From Orientia chuto str. Dubai (GTDB taxonomy: Bacteria > Pseudomonadota > Alphaproteobacteria > Rickettsiales > Rickettsiaceae), in the NCBI RefSeq assembly GCF_000964595.1, contig NZ_LANP01000011.1, positions 1 to 40,251 on the forward strand: a stretch of 40,251 bases of DNA, written 5' to 3'. A program made the translations under genes and the position numbers. Shown here in pieces: positions 35,897 through 40,251 of the stretch (its first letter is position 1; the number at the start of each line of letters is the position of its first letter). Under the pieces are notes generated by a model. That model saw nothing but the letters and a program-made list of their open reading frames with translations, searched no databases and was not told where the DNA came from.

Positions 35897-37261
35897 TCAT
35901 TTCTTATTTTTTCTTAAAAAAGTTGGTATTTCATAAATATTTTCTTCAGCTTCCACCTTGATAAACTCTTGGTTTTCACTTTCTTTATCCTTGATAGTTG
36001 AATAATCAGATTTTATACTACGCCACATTCTAGCAAAAATTGACATTCTAGTTTTTGTTGGTGCGCCCTCTAACTGCATAGTTGAAGAAGAATACAGTGA
36101 TGATAAGCTATTATCTTTATGTAATTGATGATTAATAGTATCATTGGCTGCATTAGTAGCATTAGCTAAACTATGATCTACTACATTACTATTTAATTCA
36201 GATGCTTTAGCATGCTCGAAATTAACAGAATAAGCATCTGCGTTTGTATCTTCATTTGCATCTTCGTTTGTATCATTTACTGATTTTTTATCCTCCGGTA
36301 ATTGATTACTAATAGAGGAAGCAACCACTGATATCTTAATTTTTCCTTGTAGATCTGGATTAAATGTTGCACCAAATATAATACTAGAATCATCATCATC
36401 TATTTCCTTACGAATATGATTTACTGCTTCATCAACTTCCATTAAAGTCATGTCATTTCCACCAGTAATATGAATCAATACTCCTTTTGCTTTTTTTATT
36501 GAAGAATTATCAAGCAAGGGATTAGATATAGCAGTTTCTGCTGCCTTAATAGCTCTATCCTCTCCGCTAGCTTCTCCAGTCCCCATCATTGATTTACCGC
36601 CTTTCTTAATAATAGTAACAACATCAGCGAAATCTAAATTAATTAACCCTGGTAAATTAATTAAATTGGTCATATTAGTTACTGCATCAGTTAACACTGT
36701 ATCAGCCATCTTAAAAGCTTCAACAAAAGTAGTAACCTGATTACTGACTCTAAACAAATATTGGTTTGGAATTATTATTACAGTATCAACATATTTTTGT
36801 AACTCTTCAATCCCAGCTTCAGCAATCTTCATTCGTTGGCCGCCTTCAAGAGTGAATGGCTTTGTTACAACGGCAACAGTAAGAATTCCAAGTTCTTTAG
36901 CAATTCGTGCAACTACTGGAGCAGCTCCAGTTCCAGTTCCCCCTCCCATACCAGCTGCAATAAATATCATATTACTATTTTCGATCTTATTTTTGATCTC
37001 ATCATATGATTTCTCTGCTGCAGCAGCTCCTACACTAGGATCAGCCCCAGCTCCCATAGTACTTTCCCCAAGCTGAATTTTATCTTTTGCTAAAGACATG
37101 CTTAATGCTTGAGCATCTGTGTTAGCTACAATGAAGTTTACCCCCTGTAAATTGGAAGTAATCATATTGTCTATAGCATTACTTCCGCCACCTCCTACTC
37201 CAAATACAGTGATTACTGGAGCATCTCTTAAATTTTCTGGAGTTTTCGAATCTGTGCTCAT
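35897..37261 (-). CDS. ftsZ: cell division protein FtsZ
   Basis: The tubulin-like GTPase that forms the division ring. The GTP-binding glycine loops are GVGGGGSNA (21-29) and the tubulin signature GGGTGTG (106-112). The catalytic T7 loop is NLDFADV (208-214). The globular core ends at about 320. It is followed by a long Asn/Asp/Glu-rich linker with little conservation, and the conserved C-terminal tail IPTFLRK, which binds FtsA/ZipA-like partners. The length of 454 is within the alphaproteobacterial range. ftsQ and ftsA, the usual upstream partners, are absent. murA lies 170 bases upstream on the same strand. Confidence 0.97.
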   Translation of the reverse strand: MSTDSKTPENLRDAPVITVFGVGGGGSNAIDNMITSNLQGVNFIVANTDAQALSMSLAKDKIQLGESTMGAGADPSVGAAAAEKSYDEIKNKIENSNMIFIAAGMGGGTGTGAAPVVARIAKELGILTVAVVTKPFTLEGGQRMKIAEAGIEELQKYVDTVIIIPNQYLFRVSNQVTTFVEAFKMADTVLTDAVTNMTNLINLPGLINLDFADVVTIIKKGGKSMMGTGEASGEDRAIKAAETAISNPLLDNSSIKKAKGVLIHITGGNDMTLMEVDEAVNHIRKEIDDDDSSIIFGATFNPDLQGKIKISVVASSISNQLPEDKKSVNDTNEDANEDTNADAYSVNFEHAKASELNSNVVDHSLANATNAANDTINHQLHKDNSLSSLYSSSTMQLEGAPTKTRMSIFARMWRSIKSDYSTIKDKESENQEFIKVEAEENIYEIPTFLRKNKK

Positions 37262-37430
37262 AAAAAAAATCTGATCTTAGTAAATCTCAACCATCAAAAA
37301 TTGCTTATATTCAACAATACCTTTTAATAGAGCTACACTAAATAATATGTAATTATCATTCTTGATTTAAGATATAGCCTACTTGATAATAACATATCCA
37401 GCTCAATTATAAAATATAAATTTCTAAATA

Positions 37431-38696
37431 CTAAGCAGAAATTCTTTGAATTCTTGCATTACAGTTCTGCAATTTTTTTACTAAAAATTCATAACCTCTG
37501 TCTAAGTGATGTACATGTGTAACTCTAGTAAGTCCATCAGCTGATAATCCAGCTAAAATTAAAGATACTGAAGCTCTAAGATCAGTTGCTACTACCTCGG
37601 TACCATGTAACTTTTTTACTCCTGTAACTATTGCTTTTCTATCTTGAATAACAATATTAGCACCCATTTTAATTAGTTCAAATGCATGCTTATAGCGATT
37701 TTCATATATGTTTTCAGTAATAACTGATACTCCTTGTGCAATAGACATTAAACTCATAAATTGAGCTTGAAGATCAGTAGGAAAATTCGGGTATGGATTA
37801 GTTTGTACGTTAACCTGCTTAATAATACTAGCTCCTTCGATAATTAAACTATTTTTACTTTGATATTGTATTATTGCACCTGATAACTGCAGTTTAACAA
37901 TTACTGACTTCAGATGATCAAATATAACATTGTTAAGTTGAATTTTCCCTTTTGTTATTGCTGCTGCTATCATATAAGTACCAGCTTCAATGCGGTCAGG
38001 AATAATGCTATAGTTAGTACCATTGAGCTCTTTTACTCCTACAATACTAATATTAGCAGTGCCAATACCATTAATATCGGCTCCCATTTTTCTTAAACAG
38101 TAACATAAATCAACAATTTCAGGCTCTTGAGCACAATTAGTAAGTTTAGTACTACCTTTAGCTAAAACTGCAATCATAATAGCAGTAATAGTTGCTCCTA
38201 CAGAAATCTTATTGAACGTAAAGTTTATTCCATATAGTTTACTGCTACAATTAGCACTAATATATACATCATCTACTTGAATATTTGCTCCAAATGCTTC
38301 TAGCACTGCTACATGTAGATCAATGCGCCTTCGACCAATTGCACATCCTCCTGGTAATGCAATTTTAGCTCGTCCAAGACGTAATAACAAAGGAACTAAT
38401 ATCCAAATAGAAGCCCTTGTTTTTTTTACTAAATCGCATGGAAAAACAAAATCATTTGTAATTTTATCAGCTGTTAAGGCAATAGTACCATCTCCTATAA
38501 CTTCTACCAGTACACCGCAATTTTTTAACAGAGATAATATATCACTAACATCTGATAATTGTGGTATATTACTCACCACTAAAGTCTTTGAACTTAATAA
38601 GCATGCTATTATAATTGGCAACGCAGCATTTTTGGCACCACTAATATTTACTTCACCCCTTAATGAACATCCTCCTTCAACTAATATATTGCCCAC
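37431..38696 (-). CDS. murA: UDP-N-acetylglucosamine 1-carboxyvinyltransferase (MurA)
   Basis: Catalyses the first committed step of peptidoglycan precursor synthesis, moving enolpyruvate from PEP to UDP-GlcNAc. The catalytic pair Lys22-Asn23 is in ISGAKNAALP, and the loop cysteine is Cys118 in LPGGCAIGRR (equivalent to E. coli Cys115), so the enzyme should be sensitive to fosfomycin in vitro. Other family segments are RIEAGTYMIAAAI and TNPYPNFPTDLQAQ. The 421-residue length is normal. Its presence fits the known minimal peptidoglycan of Orientia and its dependence on early Mur enzymes. The ATG at 38696 is well placed relative to the family start. Confidence 0.96.
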   Translation of the reverse strand: MGNILVEGGCSLRGEVNISGAKNAALPIIIACLLSSKTLVVSNIPQLSDVSDILSLLKNCGVLVEVIGDGTIALTADKITNDFVFPCDLVKKTRASIWILVPLLLRLGRAKIALPGGCAIGRRRIDLHVAVLEAFGANIQVDDVYISANCSSKLYGINFTFNKISVGATITAIMIAVLAKGSTKLTNCAQEPEIVDLCYCLRKMGADINGIGTANISIVGVKELNGTNYSIIPDRIEAGTYMIAAAITKGKIQLNNVIFDHLKSVIVKLQLSGAIIQYQSKNSLIIEGASIIKQVNVQTNPYPNFPTDLQAQFMSLMSIAQGVSVITENIYENRYKHAFELIKMGANIVIQDRKAIVTGVKKLHGTEVVATDLRASVSLILAGLSADGLTRVTHVHHLDRGYEFLVKKLQNCNARIQRISA

Positions 38697-38835
38697 TTTA
38701 AATGTTATAGATTATTAATATTTCTAATTGTTATTAGAGCAAACTTTATTTTACATATAAATAAAAAACATTCAATTTAAAGCGTTATTAGCGCTAGTTT
38801 TGAATAAAAAAGCACATATATTAAACATATCTAAG

Positions 38836-38880
38836 AATACTAGAAAGACTACTAGAACGCCTAGAATAAGGTATTCAGAG
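38836..38880 (-). repeat. dispersed repeat family 1, fragment E
   Basis: Only the hairpin end of the family is present: CTAGAATAAGGTATTCAG at 38861-38878, preceded by AAGACTACTAGAACGC. It abuts the TPR remnant exactly where that begins, so the repeat may mark the breakpoint. Between murA and this point (38697-38835) there is only a spacer with a weak hairpin (38771-38804). Confidence 0.5.
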
Positions 38881-39122
38881 ATTCTGAGTTTTGCTATAAA
38901 ATACAGGTAGATTACACAGAAGCTTACAATAATAAAAGACTATCACAGATATTTTTTGGTCAATTGCCAGAAGCAATAGAAAATTTTGATTTAGCTATTA
39001 AAAATGATTCTAAATATTGTTATAGAATACGACAAAATGTTAAAAAAATTAATGAATTAGAGAATTTTATTGCAGCAAAAGAATATGAGCAAAAACTACA
39101 GATGTTGAAAAAGTACTCTTGA
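38880..39122 (+). pseudogene. TPR-repeat protein fragment
   Basis: The 80-codon frame (no good start) ends in TGA at 39120-39122. It carries one and a half tetratricopeptide-like motifs: YTEAYNNKRLSQIFFGQ, then LPEAIENFDLAIKNDSKY (classical TPR helix B pattern). A charged helical tail follows. TPR proteins are common RAGE-associated cargo in Orientia. The 5' part is missing and the sequence begins at repeat fragment E. The next gene (F-type traD) starts four bases after the stop. Confidence 0.6.
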
Positions 39123-39125
39123 TTG

Positions 39126-40251
39126 ATGAATTTTCAGAATCAAGGTCATTTTACTAGAGGATCACAGCTAGTTGCTCATAAGTTAAGAATGTTTGGCCAA
39201 GGTAGTGCTAATGTTCTAACAATTGGCTTTGGATTATCGATATTCTGGATTCTATGGCGACTATATCAAAAACTATTTTTAAGTAGCTTGTATTATTTTG
39301 CGATCGAGAGATATGTACAGCTTAAGCTAGCAATTGGTGAACATTTTTATGATATCGATGAAATAGGTATTAAATTCTATAGTTTAATGCTTAAAAAATG
39401 GATTTATCTCAACGCTCAAGACTTTGTGTATAAGTTTTATAGGACAACATGGATTGAGAATATACAAATTATGGCAATTTTTAATCAATTCAGCATTGTT
39501 AGAAGGATTAGTTGTTTTTACTATTGGTGCAATAATCTCAATTGTTTTCTTTATTGCTCAAGGCAAAAAAACGGTTATTAAGGCCAAAATTAGAGGTGCT
39601 GATCTTGTAGACTATAATACTTAGCTAAAATGCTAAAAAGAGCTAAAAAGGCCTCAAAATCAATTTTGCAGGCTTCCATTAGTAAAGGATAGCGAAAGAC
39701 AACACATTCTTATTACCGGTACTCTGGTTCTGGAAAAATGCTTAATGAATTGCTACCTCAAATTCGATTGCAGCGAGCAATAATTGTTGACCTTACGGTG
39801 CTTTTATTATAGATTTTTATTCGATGTGATAAGCTACTTAATCCACTTGAGACAAACGTGAACATTGGTACCTTGGAATGATTGTTTCATAGCTGATTTT
39901 CATGATATAGCCAATAGCTTTAGTAGCTATAATCCTAGAATCGATAACTTTTTTACTAAAAACGCTGAATTAGTCTTAGCTGAGGCAGTGAAGCTATATC
40001 AAAAGGATATTAAACAACTCATAGATACAATTATTTACTCTGATAATAGACAATTTGCAAAAGCATTTAGAAACACAGCTGTAGCAGGTATTATAAGCGA
40101 AAGTGCCCCTGAAACTTCTTCTGGGATTCAGTCTACTCTTGGAAAGAATATTACTTCACTGCAATACTTAAAACCTGGTGGTAAGTTTAGTATAAAAGAA
40201 TGGTTTTCCAATGAAACAGGATGGCTATTTATTACTGCATCTCCAGCTCAA
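39126..40251 (+). pseudogene. traD: F-type conjugative coupling protein TraD, multiply frameshifted, cut by right edge
   Basis: TraD is the inner-membrane ATPase that couples DNA to the type IV secretion channel. From the ATG at 39126 the frame gives FQNQGHFTRGSQLVAHKLR and a first membrane segment. Near 39490 the correct frame shifts (FTIGAIISIVFFIAQGKK, then IRGADLVDYN). It shifts again near 39620 (LAKMLKRAKKASKSILQA), and again near 39680 (LVKDSERQHILITGT). The Walker A is itself broken by one missing base (39718-39738, intact form would read GTSGSGK). Several stops lie at about 39800-39861. The frame from 39862 to the window end is intact (WNDCF, FHDIANSFSSYNPR, SDNRQFAKAFRNTAV, GWLFITASPAQ). 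Thus at least five lesions make this a pseudogene. Confidence 0.85.

Noticed and set aside
38771-38804. Weak hairpin upstream of murA
   Set aside because: Stem is short and interrupted; no evidence that it is a terminator or operator.
1-40251. tRNA, rRNA or CRISPR array
   Set aside because: No cloverleaf, rRNA motif or regularly spaced identical direct repeats were seen on either strand; only SRP RNA was recognised, though a tRNA scan was not run.

Overview
This AT-rich window looks like a piece of an Orientia tsutsugamushi (scrub typhus agent) chromosome or that of a very close relative. The reasoning is: obligate-intracellular Rickettsiales gene content; an ankyrin-repeat/F-box effector locus; and broken conjugation genes of both the Ti-type (traA, traD) and F-type (traD) together with histidine-kinase, TPR and integrase fragments, which is the mixture carried by the rickettsial amplified genetic element (RAGE). 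This assignment is inference from protein families; no database search was run.

Layout. Positions 1-2550 are RAGE debris: a histidine-kinase fragment fused to the tail of a frameshifted traD, a divergent traA relaxase stub, a repeat and small leftover ORFs. From 2.56 to 21.7 kb lies an island of intact housekeeping genes in short groups: dprA and a 2-Cys peroxiredoxin; a VUT/YhhQ queuosine-precursor transporter bracketed by inverted repeat copies; cytochrome c1; a DsbA-like oxidoreductase; yajC-secD; a Ser-rich unknown protein; a methyltransferase; lpd; SRP RNA followed by dnaX and an unusual tandem YbaB; znuC-znuB; map; lepB-rnc. From 21.7 to 26.5 kb is an accessory region with decayed ORFs, an ankyrin gene split from its F-box-like C-terminal part, an integrase remnant, and a 1.03-kb structure with about 265-bp inverted arms. 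From 26.5 to 38.7 kb a second housekeeping island holds thrS-infC (reverse; infC appears to use an AUU start), folC, a parvulin isomerase, secA, an unknown protein with tandem repeats, ftsZ and murA. From 38.8 kb to the right edge, RAGE debris returns: a TPR fragment and an F-type traD with many frameshifts.

Common themes. Many classical operons are present only in part (secD without secF, dnaX-ybaB without recR, lepB-rnc without era, petC without petAB), as expected in a heavily shuffled genome. The intact genes serve protein export (YajC, SecD, SecA, LepB, parvulin, DsbA-like), translation (ThrRS, IF-3, Map, SRP RNA, RNase III), DNA maintenance (DprA, DnaX, YbaB), respiration (cytochrome c1, Lpd), zinc uptake, folate modification, and division/peptidoglycan precursor synthesis (FtsZ, MurA). 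The spacers hold dispersed repeats and fossil mobile-element genes.
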